From Pararhizobium sp. IMCC3301 (GTDB lineage Bacteria; Pseudomonadota; Alphaproteobacteria; Rhizobiales; GCA-2746425): 64,000 nt of DNA. This document shows positions 34,439 to 43,448 of this stretch, one piece after another. The first letter of the stretch is position 1, and the number at the start of each line of letters is the position of its first letter. The DNA lies in NCBI RefSeq assembly GCF_030758315.1, contig NZ_CP132336.1, positions 3,377,001-3,441,000 of the forward strand. Reading direction: 5' to 3'. The position numbers and the translations under genes are program-made. The notes beneath the pieces are model-generated. The model was given only the letters and a program-made list of their open reading frames with translations, was not told the origin of the DNA and ran no database searches.

Positions 34439-36295
34439 ATGACAGAAAAAGCTCAATCCGGTCGCGATGCTGGTTCCGGCCGGATGTTTCGCCGCACAGC
34501 CAGTGTTGATCCGCGGGCAGGCCTTGGTGCCATCGCCCGCATCACGCGGATGGCGTTTCGCTACCGCGTCAGCGCAGGTTTGGCATTGGCGGCAACTGTG
34601 GCGGCGGTTGTGATGCAGCTGTCGATCCCTGTCATCCTCGGGCGCGCGGTGGATCAGACCCAGGCAGTGGCTGCGGCCAGGGCCGAGCCTGAAACACTTT
34701 ACCCGATTGCATTGCTTTTGTTCATTGCCAGCGTCGCACGCGGGATATTCACCCTTGTCCAGAACTACACTGCGGAAGCCGTCGGACATGCGCTGGCGCG
34801 CGACATCCGAAATGCGGTTTATGGAAAAATCCAGAGCCTGCCGTTTTCGTTTCACGACCGCACCCATTCGGGCGATCTGATCACCGTCGGCATGCTGGAT
34901 CTGGAAGGCGTGCGGATGTTTTTTTCAACCGCGCTGGTGCGCACTGTTCTGCTGGGCCTGTTGATCGGGCTTGGGGCAACGCTGCTGCTCTCAACTGATC
35001 TGACGCTCGGCCTGCTGGCACTGTCATTCGTGCCTTTTGCGGGCTGGCGCAGCACGGTCATGCGGCTGGCTCTGCGCCGGACCTGGCTTTTGTTACAGGA
35101 ACGGCTGGGCGTTCTCAGCCAGGTGATGGAGGAAAACCTGGCCGGTATTCGCGTGGTGCGGGCCTTTGCCTCGTCACAGTTTGAAATGGAAAAGTTTGAG
35201 GTGGCGTCCAGATCAGCGCTGGAACTCAGCCATGAAAGGATCGAAACCCGCGTCAAGAACACAGCTGCGATGACGCTGGCATTCTTTGTCTCCATGGGAC
35301 TGGTGCTGTATTTCGGCGGACGCCAGGTCGCATCAGGAGACATCACGCTGGGCACTCTGGCCACTTTCCTGACCTTCATGACCATCCTGCAGATGCCGGT
35401 ACGCCAGTTGGGCATGATGGTGAATGGCTACGCGCGCGCATCAACCTGTGGCGCGCGACTGTTCGCCCTGATCGATCACGAAGCCGAAATCGACAACGCA
35501 CCGGGCGCGCAGGATCTGAAGATCACCAACGGCACGCTGAAGCTTGAAAATGTCAGCTTTGCCTATGAGGGGAACACAGACCTGCAGGCAGTTTCTGGCA
35601 TCAGCTTCGAGGCGCATCGGGGCGAGACGGTCGGCATTGTCGGCCCGCCCGGCTCGGGAAAATCAACTTTGATGCATCTGATCCCACGGTTCTACGATCC
35701 CACACATGGCTGCATCAGCATTGACGGGCAGGACATTCGCGGCGCCACCCTGTCGTCGGTGCGTCAGGCTGTCGCTGTTGTTCAGCAGGACAGCTTCCTG
35801 TTCACCACGTCAATCGAGAACAACATCGCCTATGCCAGTCCCTTCACCGAGACGCGCGAGATCCGCGGTGTCGCAGAATCCGCGCAACTGCATGACTACA
35901 TCCTGGGTTTACCGGGCAGTTACGGCACCATTGTCGGCGAACGCGGTGTGTCCCTGTCCGGCGGTCAGCGCCAGCGTCTATCGATCGCGCGTACGCTGAT
36001 GATGAAGCCGGCGGTCTTGATCTTTGACGATTCAACAGCTGCAATTGATGCCGGCACAGAAAACCGTATCCGCACCGCACTTAAGGCATATGCAAAAGAT
36101 CGCGTCACCCTGATCGTGGCCCATCGGCTGGCCAGCCTGATGCACGCCGATAGAATTCTGTTTCTGGAAAAGGGCCGGATCATTGAACAAGGCAGTCATG
36201 AGGAATTGCTGAAACTGGGAGGGCGCTATCGCGACTTGCACGATTTGCAGATGCGCCCCAATGCCGAGATGCTGGCCGGGAAGATGGATATATGA
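34439..36295 (+). CDS. ABC exporter half-transporter with degenerate catalytic site
   Basis: This encodes 618 residues. A six-TM exporter domain (about 40-340) is followed by a nucleotide-binding domain with Walker A G-P-P-G-S-G-K-S-T, signature L-S-G-G-Q-R-Q-R-L and Walker B V-L-I-F-D-D. The last position is Asp where the catalytic Glu is normal, so this site probably hydrolyses ATP poorly. It overlaps the next exporter gene by 4 bases, and the two should form a heterodimer in the inner membrane. The substrate is unknown; such pairs export drugs, lipids or peptides. Confidence 0.9.
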   Translation: MTEKAQSGRDAGSGRMFRRTASVDPRAGLGAIARITRMAFRYRVSAGLALAATVAAVVMQLSIPVILGRAVDQTQAVAAARAEPETLYPIALLLFIASVARGIFTLVQNYTAEAVGHALARDIRNAVYGKIQSLPFSFHDRTHSGDLITVGMLDLEGVRMFFSTALVRTVLLGLLIGLGATLLLSTDLTLGLLALSFVPFAGWRSTVMRLALRRTWLLLQERLGVLSQVMEENLAGIRVVRAFASSQFEMEKFEVASRSALELSHERIETRVKNTAAMTLAFFVSMGLVLYFGGRQVASGDITLGTLATFLTFMTILQMPVRQLGMMVNGYARASTCGARLFALIDHEAEIDNAPGAQDLKITNGTLKLENVSFAYEGNTDLQAVSGISFEAHRGETVGIVGPPGSGKSTLMHLIPRFYDPTHGCISIDGQDIRGATLSSVRQAVAVVQQDSFLFTTSIENNIAYASPFTETREIRGVAESAQLHDYILGLPGSYGTIVGERGVSLSGGQRQRLSIARTLMMKPAVLIFDDSTAAIDAGTENRIRTALKAYAKDRVTLIVAHRLASLMHADRILFLEKGRIIEQGSHEELLKLGGRYRDLHDLQMRPNAEMLAGKMDI

Positions 36296-38205
36296 TGAGC
36301 CAGACAAATCCCGGAAGCGAGAAAAAACCCGGTGAAGCGCTCGACCCGCACGACGATGAAAGCCCGCGTATGCGCGCAGTTGTCGGATCGGACCGCATCG
36401 AGGAAGAGATCTTCGGACGGGTGTTCGACGGCAAGGTCACTCAGCGGATCTTGCAGTTTGTCCGTCCCTACAAGCGCAATGTGATCATTTCCGTTGCCGC
36501 CGTCGTTACATTTACCGGCTCTCAGCTGACAATCCCGCTGTTGATCCGCTATGCCATCGACAATGGAATGGCACCGGGTGCGCCGCCATCAATATTGCTT
36601 GGAATCGTCGCACTCTTTGCCATCATCGTCGCCATCAATTTTATCGCCTCGCGTGTCCAGGAACTCGTCACCGGCAGAATGGCCGAGGACGTTCTGTTCG
36701 ATATAAGGCGCGCCATGTTCGGCCATTTGCAACGCGTGTCACTCTCATTCATGGACAAAACCGAGGTCGGGCGGCTGATGTCGCGTTTGCAGGGCGATGT
36801 GAACTCGATGCAGGAATTTCTTGAAACCTCGGTGCTGGCGATAGGTGATCTGCTGCTCCTGTTCGGGATCGTGGCGGTGATGCTCTGGCTCGACTGGCAA
36901 CTGGCGTTGATGGTCCTGACGGTGATCCCGGTCCTGTTCGCGGTTCGCATCCTGTGGCTGACCCGGGCCCGCGCCGCTTTCATGGCCGCCCATGAGGCAA
37001 ACTCCATCACCAATGGTGCCCTGGCCGAGGCGATTCACGGCGTGCGTGCCGTTCAGGCTATGGACCGCGCCAATTTGAATGCCGAACTTTACGGGCAACT
37101 CGTTGACACCACTTACAAGGCCCAGTTAAGGGCCTCAAAACTGTCGCAGATCATGATCCCGATTGTCGACACTCTGACAGGCAGCGCGATGGCCGTTGTG
37201 GCCCTGGCCGGTGGCCTGATGGTGGTGTCGGGGCGGATCGAGGTCGGCGTCATGGTGGCGTTCCTGTTCTACATCCAGCGCTTCTTTGACCCGATCCGCT
37301 CGCTGACAATGCAATATTCGGTGATGCAGCGCGCCATGGCCTCCGGTCACCGGCTGACCGAGGTTCTCGACGTCGAAGTCGATGTCAATGACGCCCCCGA
37401 TGCGACGCCGCTTGGGGATGGCGACGATGGTTCGGTCGAATTCCGCAATGTGACCTTCGGCTACAATCCGCAGCATCCCGTGCTCAAAGATGTCAGTTTC
37501 CGGGTGAATTCCGGGGAGACGGTGGCGTTGGTCGGCCCTACCGGGTCCGGAAAATCAAGCTCGATGGCGCTGATACACCGGTTCTATGACGTCCAGGACG
37601 GTGCGGTTCTGGTTGGCGGGCGCGATGTGCGGGACGTCACACAACAGAGCCTTGGACGCCATATCGCAATGGTGCTGCAGGAGCCCTATCTGTTCACCGG
37701 CACAGTGCGGGAAAACATCCGCTACGCCACCCATTGGGCTGATGAGGCGGCAGTGGTTGAAGCTGCACGTGCCGTCGGCGCCCATGATTTTATCGAGGCC
37801 CTGCCACAGGGTTACGACACAATGCTGGCAGAGCGTGGAAGCAATTTGAGCCTTGGGCAACGCCAGCTGCTGAGTTTTGCCCGGGCGCTGCTGACCGATG
37901 CGAAAATTCTGATAATGGACGAGGCTACCGCCAACATCGACAGCTATACCGAAATGCAGATTCAAAAAGCGCTGCAGCGGCTGCTGGAAGGGCGCACCGG
38001 CCTGGTCATCGCCCATCGTCTCGCCACTATCCGCAATGCCGACCGCATCCTGGTGCTGCAGCAGGGCCGGCTGATAGAGCAGGGCGACCACGATACACTC
38101 ATCCAGCATGGTGGCCTTTACGCGCAACTCTATCAACTCAACTATGCCAGCTTCGACGATCTGCCCGACAATCTGTCCGCCGAAGACCGCGCACTCGCCA
38201 CCTGA
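36292..38205 (+). CDS. ABC exporter half-transporter, catalytic partner
   Basis: This encodes 637 residues. An N-terminal charged extension of about 55 residues precedes a six-TM domain and a nucleotide-binding domain with Walker A G-P-T-G-S-G-K-S-S, Walker B I-L-I-M-D-E with the catalytic Glu, and an H-loop I-A-H-R. Its signature is L-S-L-G-Q, not L-S-G-G-Q. Together with the Asp in the partner, this gives one consensus and one degenerate ATP site, as in heterodimeric exporters of the TM287/288 or BmrCD kind. The ATG overlaps the TGA of the partner. Confidence 0.9.
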   Translation: MMSQTNPGSEKKPGEALDPHDDESPRMRAVVGSDRIEEEIFGRVFDGKVTQRILQFVRPYKRNVIISVAAVVTFTGSQLTIPLLIRYAIDNGMAPGAPPSILLGIVALFAIIVAINFIASRVQELVTGRMAEDVLFDIRRAMFGHLQRVSLSFMDKTEVGRLMSRLQGDVNSMQEFLETSVLAIGDLLLLFGIVAVMLWLDWQLALMVLTVIPVLFAVRILWLTRARAAFMAAHEANSITNGALAEAIHGVRAVQAMDRANLNAELYGQLVDTTYKAQLRASKLSQIMIPIVDTLTGSAMAVVALAGGLMVVSGRIEVGVMVAFLFYIQRFFDPIRSLTMQYSVMQRAMASGHRLTEVLDVEVDVNDAPDATPLGDGDDGSVEFRNVTFGYNPQHPVLKDVSFRVNSGETVALVGPTGSGKSSSMALIHRFYDVQDGAVLVGGRDVRDVTQQSLGRHIAMVLQEPYLFTGTVRENIRYATHWADEAAVVEAARAVGAHDFIEALPQGYDTMLAERGSNLSLGQRQLLSFARALLTDAKILIMDEATANIDSYTEMQIQKALQRLLEGRTGLVIAHRLATIRNADRILVLQQGRLIEQGDHDTLIQHGGLYAQLYQLNYASFDDLPDNLSAEDRALAT

Positions 38206-38391
38206 ATCGATACACATTTCCTGCTGTGGCGGGTCCAAGCGCGGCCCCGACCGTCAGCGCACTTTCCTCTCATAGCTTGGGCCCGGAACTTTCGGTGCGG
38301 ATTGCACTGCTGCCGGGCTTGAAGGCATGACGAAAAAAGGGAAACATGGGATAAGATTCCCCGCATCGGGGATGTTGCTTGGGGAACTCAA

Positions 38392-39114
38392 ATGCTCACA
38401 CGAAACCGCCCGCTTTATGCAGTCCTGATCGACGCAGACAACATTCCAGCAAAACATGCTGAACCAATCTTAAAAGAGATTGCCACGCTCGGTGAACTGG
38501 CGTTGCGACGCGTTTATGGTGACTGGTCCAGCGAGAAACTTCGAAGTTGGGCCGAAACCGTTCGTGAACACGGCCTGGTTGCACATCAGGAAACAGCCAA
38601 TACAAAAGGCAAGAATGCCAGTGATATTGGCTTGGTAATAGATGCGATGGATATTTTACATGCAGGCCGTTTCGATGGGTTTGTTCTGGTGAGTTCTGAC
38701 AGCGACTTTACAGCGCTTGCCAACCGTATACGTGAACAGGGCCTGGAGGTAATTGGCATTGGTGAACGCAAGACTCCTGAAAGCCTTCGCAATGTCTGTA
38801 ACCGGTTTGTGCTGATCGAAAATATAATCGACGAACCGGCCCTCGCCAGGGATGGGATACAGAACAAAAGCAACAAGCTTCCCGCAAAAAATGCGGCTCC
38901 ACTGATTATTGCTGCAATGGAGAAAATTGAACAGGATGATGACTGGTATACGCTTTCCGCTCTGGGCAGCCACATCATGGCTGCAAACTCAGATTTTGAT
39001 ACGCGCACTTACGGGTACAGAAAACTCAGCGATCTTATTGGCAGTCTTAACCGGTTTGAAATCCGCAAGATTGGGCAAGTCTTATCTGTTCGGCACGTTG
39101 GCAAGGCGAGCTGA
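38392..39114 (+). CDS. NYN-domain (PIN-like) RNase family protein with OST-HTH
   Basis: This encodes 240 residues. The NYN domain (about 5-145) shows A-V-L-I-D-A-D-N, K-N-A-S-D-I-G-L-V-I-D-A-M-D and L-V-S-S-D-S-D-F, which supply the metal-binding Asp cluster. Residues about 165-240 form an OST-HTH/LOTUS-type winged helix (Y-R-K-L-S-D-L-I). The family is predicted to cut or process RNA; cell role unknown. It stands alone between the ABC exporter and the antiporter genes. Confidence 0.85.
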   Translation: MLTRNRPLYAVLIDADNIPAKHAEPILKEIATLGELALRRVYGDWSSEKLRSWAETVREHGLVAHQETANTKGKNASDIGLVIDAMDILHAGRFDGFVLVSSDSDFTALANRIREQGLEVIGIGERKTPESLRNVCNRFVLIENIIDEPALARDGIQNKSNKLPAKNAAPLIIAAMEKIEQDDDWYTLSALGSHIMAANSDFDTRTYGYRKLSDLIGSLNRFEIRKIGQVLSVRHVGKAS

Positions 39115-39274
39115 TCCCACGAATTTTCTGTTTTGCGCAACGGTTCAGAGGCTTTGTGTTGGCGCTGAGCGCAACAGATTTACTGGCGGTTTTGCCCAGC
39201 CCCGAGAGTGGCCGGGTAACCCGCCGGAAGCCCGAAATTTCAAAAGTGGCAATGCGTCGCACCGTCTAATTTTG

Positions 39275-39436
39275 TAGATTTGTGCTCCTTGCAGCTTTTC
39301 GCTGCGGTTGACAGGAACGGCAGCTAAGGGCCTTTCAAAGACCTTCACCGCACAGCCGCTGCGCTCCGCTTCCCCTGTGATCGAGGGCGCAGATTTTGCT
39401 TTTTCGCCGGACGTTTGCGCATATAGATTTGTGCTC
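39275..39436. repeat. Intergenic repeat region with dispersed repeat copy B
   Basis: This 346-base gap (39115-39460) has no supported gene. It holds a 13-bp direct repeat, TAGATTTGTGCTC, at 39275-39287 and 39424-39436, and between them (39303-39373) a segment that resembles 33988-34063. A minus-strand frame of 105 codons covers it but its start overlaps the antiporter gene and it has no domain. Confidence 0.5.
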
Positions 39437-39460
39437 TTCAACTGACCAGGCAGGACCCGC

Positions 39461-40714
39461 ATGTCACTTCTTCAAATTGCATCGCTTTTGATTGTGCTGG
39501 CAGGGGCCTTTGGCGCCATCAACTACCTGTTTCTGAAGCTGCCATCGAGCATCGGCATTCTTGTGGTGGCGCTGTTTGCTTCATTCGCTGTGATTGCCTC
39601 CGATGCGCTGTTTCCGGCGCTGACAGTGGAAGAACAGATCCGCGCGCAGGTGCTGGAGCTGGAATTCTCCGATGCGTTGCTGGAAGGGATGCTGGGCCTG
39701 TTGCTGTTTGCCGGGGCCTTGCATGTCAAGCTTTCGGATTTGCGCAAGGCCTGGCTGGTGATTTCTCTGATGGCGACTGTCGGTATCGGCCTTTCGACCG
39801 CCATTGTCGGCTTCGGCTTCAGCTGGTTCACCGGCATGCCCCTGATGATTGCTCTGGTGTTTGGTGCCTTGATTTCGCCCACCGACCCGGTTGCGGTGCT
39901 GGGCGTGTTGCGTGAGGCGGAGTTGCCGAAATCTCTGGAAACCAAAATTGCCGGAGAAAGCCTGTTTAATGACGGTGTCGGCTACGTGGTTTTCCTTGTT
40001 CTTGTCGGGCTTGCATTTCCCTCGACCAGCTCTGATTCGGGCCTTGCGGATGCCGCGCGATTGTTTGCGCAGGAGGCACTGGGCGGGGCGGTCCTGGGGC
40101 TTGTTCTTGGCTGGCTCACCTTCCGGGTGATGCGTCTGATCGACGATTATTCACTGGAAGTGCTGATCACCCTTGGCCTCGCCTTCGGGGGTTATGAATT
40201 GGCTGTGGCGCTCCATGTTTCGGCGCCCATCATGGCAGTCTGTGCCGGGCTTTTGATCGGCGACATCGGGGCAAAGCACGGCATGTCTGAAGAAACCCGC
40301 CGATATGTCGACGCGTTCTGGAAGATGATCGATGAAATCCTCAATGCCGTCCTGTTTTTGATGATCGGGATCGAAGTCTTTGCAGTGGTATTCGAAGCTG
40401 ATTTGCTGATGGCTGGCCTGATGGCAATTTTGTTGTCGTTGCTGGCACGGCTGATCGCTGTATCGGTGCCGGTTTTGATGCTGAAACCGTTTCGTCAGTT
40501 CAGCGCCGGCGTCATTCCGATCATGACATGGGGCGGATTGAAGGGCGGTATTTCTGTGGCCTTGGCGCTGTCCTTGCCCGAGGGCGAATGGAAGCCGGCG
40601 ATCCTGACCGCAACCTATATCGTGGTGATTTTTTCGATCATTGTGCAGGGGCTGACCGTGACAAAATTGGCCGAACGGGTCGGACGGGCACCGCAATTGC
40701 CCATGCCTGACTAG
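39461..40714 (+). CDS. CPA1-family Na+/H+ antiporter (NhaP-like)
   Basis: This encodes 417 residues with about 12 hydrophobic segments. The antiporter core motifs are A-L-I-S-P-T-D-P-V-A-V-L-G (unwound TM4) and G-E-S-L-F-N-D-G-V-G (TM5 with the ion-binding Asp), as in CPA1 exchangers. It exchanges external H+ for internal Na+ or K+ at the inner membrane and contributes to pH and salt balance. Length is somewhat short because there is no long C-terminal cytoplasmic domain. It converges with the LysR gene. Confidence 0.92.
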   Translation: MSLLQIASLLIVLAGAFGAINYLFLKLPSSIGILVVALFASFAVIASDALFPALTVEEQIRAQVLELEFSDALLEGMLGLLLFAGALHVKLSDLRKAWLVISLMATVGIGLSTAIVGFGFSWFTGMPLMIALVFGALISPTDPVAVLGVLREAELPKSLETKIAGESLFNDGVGYVVFLVLVGLAFPSTSSDSGLADAARLFAQEALGGAVLGLVLGWLTFRVMRLIDDYSLEVLITLGLAFGGYELAVALHVSAPIMAVCAGLLIGDIGAKHGMSEETRRYVDAFWKMIDEILNAVLFLMIGIEVFAVVFEADLLMAGLMAILLSLLARLIAVSVPVLMLKPFRQFSAGVIPIMTWGGLKGGISVALALSLPEGEWKPAILTATYIVVIFSIIVQGLTVTKLAERVGRAPQLPMPD

Positions 40715-40748
40715 TGCGTTTTATGGTTCAATGTAACCGTAAAAATCT

Positions 40749-41696
40749 CTAGGAACTTTTCCAACAAACGGGGAGACCCTCAACTTTGCGAATAATCTCT
40801 TTGCTTTCTATGGCGAAAGCCTCGGTCACCAGATTCAGCTGATCACCCAGAATTTTGGCATCGGCGGCAAATAACCCCCAGCTGTAGGGAATGGGCTTGG
40901 CGATGGGTCGAATCGAAACGCCTGAAATCGGGACACCATATGCCGTGACCGGATCACAGATACCTATTCCCAATCCGGCACGCGCGGCCATCGCCGCGTT
41001 GATCGAAGAGTTCGTTACGAATTCATACGCCGGTGTCACGCCTTGATCATCCAGGGACCGGTTTATGGCATGTCGAATCCGGTAACTATTGCCAACCGTT
41101 GCGAGCCGCTCTTTGGCAAAAACAGTCAAAGACAGCGGTTCCGGGATGTCATGGGGGCCGCCTTCTTGAACCAGAGCGACCAAAGTTGATTCAAACCGCT
41201 CCAGGCATTCCAAACGCTCATGTTCCAACGGAAATGCAGAAAAACCAAGATCAGCGGTCCGCTGTCGCAGAGCATGAACCACCCGTTCGGCGGAGGTCGT
41301 TTCGACATGGACGAAATCAGGCAGAACGTTCTTGACCCGAGCCAGGATGGAGGCAACCAGCCCTGCGGACATGGTCGGTGTGGCTACAATGTCGATCGCT
41401 GCGATTCTGCCATCCCGTATTGCATGAGCGCGATTGGTGAGATGTGTGAGATTGGCAATAACACGCCTGGATTCCTCGAAAAACAGCATTCCCTTATCTG
41501 TGGGCGATATCTTGGGTCCGTTGCGTTCAAACAGATTGAAGCCAACCTGATTCTCGAGAACCCGGATCATTCGCGTTACGGCTGGCTGGCTGATTTGAAG
41601 CATCTGTGCTGCGCCAGTCATCGAGCCACAACTCACAACGGCTGTGAAGGCTTCCAGTGTGCGTATATCCGGACGTTCATTATTCTTTGTTGACAT
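40749..41696 (-). CDS. LysR-family transcriptional regulator
   Basis: This encodes 315 residues from the ATG at 41696 (M-S-T-K-N-N-E). A longer frame to 41774 would run through the promoter palindrome and is rejected. Residues 10-70 are the winged helix-turn-helix (F-T-A-V-V-S-C-G-S-M-T-G-A-A-Q-M-L-Q-I-S-Q-P-A-V-T-R) and the rest is the LysR effector-binding fold. It is divergent from the MFS gene that precedes the FAD oxidoreductase operon, so it likely controls that transporter and the 43-51 kb operon in response to the substrate. Confidence 0.92.
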   Translation of the reverse strand: MSTKNNERPDIRTLEAFTAVVSCGSMTGAAQMLQISQPAVTRMIRVLENQVGFNLFERNGPKISPTDKGMLFFEESRRVIANLTHLTNRAHAIRDGRIAAIDIVATPTMSAGLVASILARVKNVLPDFVHVETTSAERVVHALRQRTADLGFSAFPLEHERLECLERFESTLVALVQEGGPHDIPEPLSLTVFAKERLATVGNSYRIRHAINRSLDDQGVTPAYEFVTNSSINAAMAARAGLGIGICDPVTAYGVPISGVSIRPIAKPIPYSWGLFAADAKILGDQLNLVTEAFAIESKEIIRKVEGLPVCWKSS

Positions 41697-41739
41697 ATTT
41701 GCGAAGCCAAAATTACAATGAGTCATTCTGAAGGCGATA

Positions 41740-41758
41740 CTATACGTAAAACGCATAG
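41740..41758. promoter_or_regulatory. LysR-type operator candidate
   Basis: CTATACGT-AAA-ACGCATAG has 8-bp arms with one mismatch and lies 44 bases upstream of the LysR start in the divergent region. It matches the T-N11-A dyad form of LysR sites. Confidence 0.5.
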
Positions 41759-42012
41759 CAATCCAAGGGACCATTGGTAGGGGGTAAGGCAGTGTCGTTC
41801 GAGAACGCCATTGGCACTAAACAGCGGACGCGTCAGGCCGGCCAGACAGATCCGGTTTGCGCAGCGTTGCTACCTGCGCGAAAATCCAAACATGTTTCGA
41901 ATGCAGAAACCATCACATTATCCAATTGGTCACCGGGTCATTTTGGGTTGAAAGCTGGCATCATCGATTGTGTATTTGAGCGCTCGACTGTGACCCCCGA
42001 TCACCATTCAAA
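41759..42012. other. Rest of the divergent LysR-MFS control region
   Basis: No gene is supported here (a frame at 41774-42076 lacks domains). The gap is long for a promoter, partly because the MFS start is uncertain. Confidence 0.4.
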
Positions 42013-43416
42013 TTGTCAAATTCTGACGCCAGACGCCCGGTCGGCATCGACTGGCAATTGGTGTCGCTCGTTTTGACCGGCCCGTTTGCAAATAAATCAT
42101 TTCGCCTTCTATTTGCGGCGCAGATTTGCTCGTTGCTGGGCGTCGGGTTGCTGACAGTTGCACTTTCCTTGTTGGCTTTTCGTATCGGTGGCACAACGGC
42201 AGGCGGCCAGGTGCTTGGGCTGGTATTGGCATTGAAAATGGTAGCCTATGTGTTTCTGGCGCCGTTAGCAGAAACCTTATCAGCCGGAATATCCCGAAAA
42301 AATGTGATGGTCTCGCTCGATTTCGGCAGGATGCTATTGCTGTTGCCGATGGCCTTTGCCACCGAGGTCTGGCAAATTGGAGCGCTGGCCTTTGCATTTT
42401 TTGTATTGTCGGCAGGTTTCACGCCGCTGTTTCAGTCGGTGGTCCCTGATCTGCTGCCCGATGAAAACGACTATACTCTGGCGCTCTCATGGTCACGCAT
42501 AGCCTACACACTGGAAGCGGTTCTAAGTCCGGTCATCGCTGCAACGCTGCTGAATGTGGTAACCGGTGAAGTGCTATTCTACGCAGCTGCACTCGCCTTT
42601 TCGGGGTCGGTTCTGGCGCTGCTCCTGGCGCGTCTGCCCCAAGCCATTTTCACCAGCCGCGGAGGAACGCTTCTGAAACGCACAGGATACGGACTTTGGG
42701 TTCATTGGCACACACCAAGGTTGCGCGGACTGGTTCTTCTGAAATTTGCGCTGTCGCTTGCAATGGCCTGGGTGCTAGTAAATTCCGTCGTCTATGCCGG
42801 AGCACGCCTCGGCGATGCGGATGAATTTTTCCCCATTCTCATGGCGTGCTACGGAGCTGGCGCTGTGCTGGGCGCCGTCCTTGTTCCAAAAATGGTACGC
42901 AAAAGCAGTGATCGCACGACAATGTTCACCGGAACATTCGGCTTTGCAGTGGCAGGGGCAATTTTTGCGCTGTTACCGCCTTCAAGCCTTCCGGCATTGG
43001 GTCTGATCTGGCTCGTATTCGGCATAGCTTCGTCTTTGACATTGACCCCTGGAGGGCTGGTGATAGCCCGATCCGCCACCTCGCGAGATCGGCCAGCGGT
43101 ATTTGCAGCGCAATTTTCGTTGAGCCATGCCGGATGGATGTTTGCCTATCCGTTGGCTGGGTGGCTGGCTGGCTATACATCACTGGAACTTGCTCTTCTC
43201 ATATTGTCGGTATTGTGTGCTGCAGTTGCGATCGCTGCGCTTGTCGTCTGGCCCGCAAATGATCCGCAAGAACGACCACATAGCCATCCAGATCTGCCCA
43301 CCAATCACCCACACCTGATTACCGTGCCTGCCATTGGCGCGCAGCATCAGCATGTCCATGCATTTCGCATCGACGATTTACACTCGACCTGGGGCCAGGG
43401 GGCAGCCCGATGCTGA
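42013..43416 (+). CDS. MFS transporter
   Basis: This encodes up to 467 residues with about 12 TM segments in two halves. The start is unclear: no ATG lies in a good place, and TTG 42013 is the first usable codon after an in-frame stop, without a clear ribosome site; TTG 42058 or GTG 42061 is possible. The N-terminal F-A-N-K-S-F-R-L-L-F-A-A-Q and the even loop pattern fit MFS exporters of the EntS/MFS_3 type. It is 32 bases ahead of the FAD oxidoreductase gene and divergent from LysR, so it may move the substrate or product of the following operon. The C-terminal 50 residues are hydrophilic and His-rich. Confidence 0.8.
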   Translation: MSNSDARRPVGIDWQLVSLVLTGPFANKSFRLLFAAQICSLLGVGLLTVALSLLAFRIGGTTAGGQVLGLVLALKMVAYVFLAPLAETLSAGISRKNVMVSLDFGRMLLLLPMAFATEVWQIGALAFAFFVLSAGFTPLFQSVVPDLLPDENDYTLALSWSRIAYTLEAVLSPVIAATLLNVVTGEVLFYAAALAFSGSVLALLLARLPQAIFTSRGGTLLKRTGYGLWVHWHTPRLRGLVLLKFALSLAMAWVLVNSVVYAGARLGDADEFFPILMACYGAGAVLGAVLVPKMVRKSSDRTTMFTGTFGFAVAGAIFALLPPSSLPALGLIWLVFGIASSLTLTPGGLVIARSATSRDRPAVFAAQFSLSHAGWMFAYPLAGWLAGYTSLELALLILSVLCAAVAIAALVVWPANDPQERPHSHPDLPTNHPHLITVPAIGAQHQHVHAFRIDDLHSTWGQGAARC

Positions 43417-43448
43417 CCTTTTCCCAGATATTCTGTAGGACGGTTTGA

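Noticed and set aside
39145-39462. 105-codon minus-strand frame in the gap before the antiporter gene
   Set aside because: Its start lies over the antiporter start, it contains repeat sequence and no domain is seen.
41774-42076. Plus-strand frame in the LysR-MFS gap
   Set aside because: There is no domain, low-complexity-like composition, and it overlaps the MFS gene in another frame.
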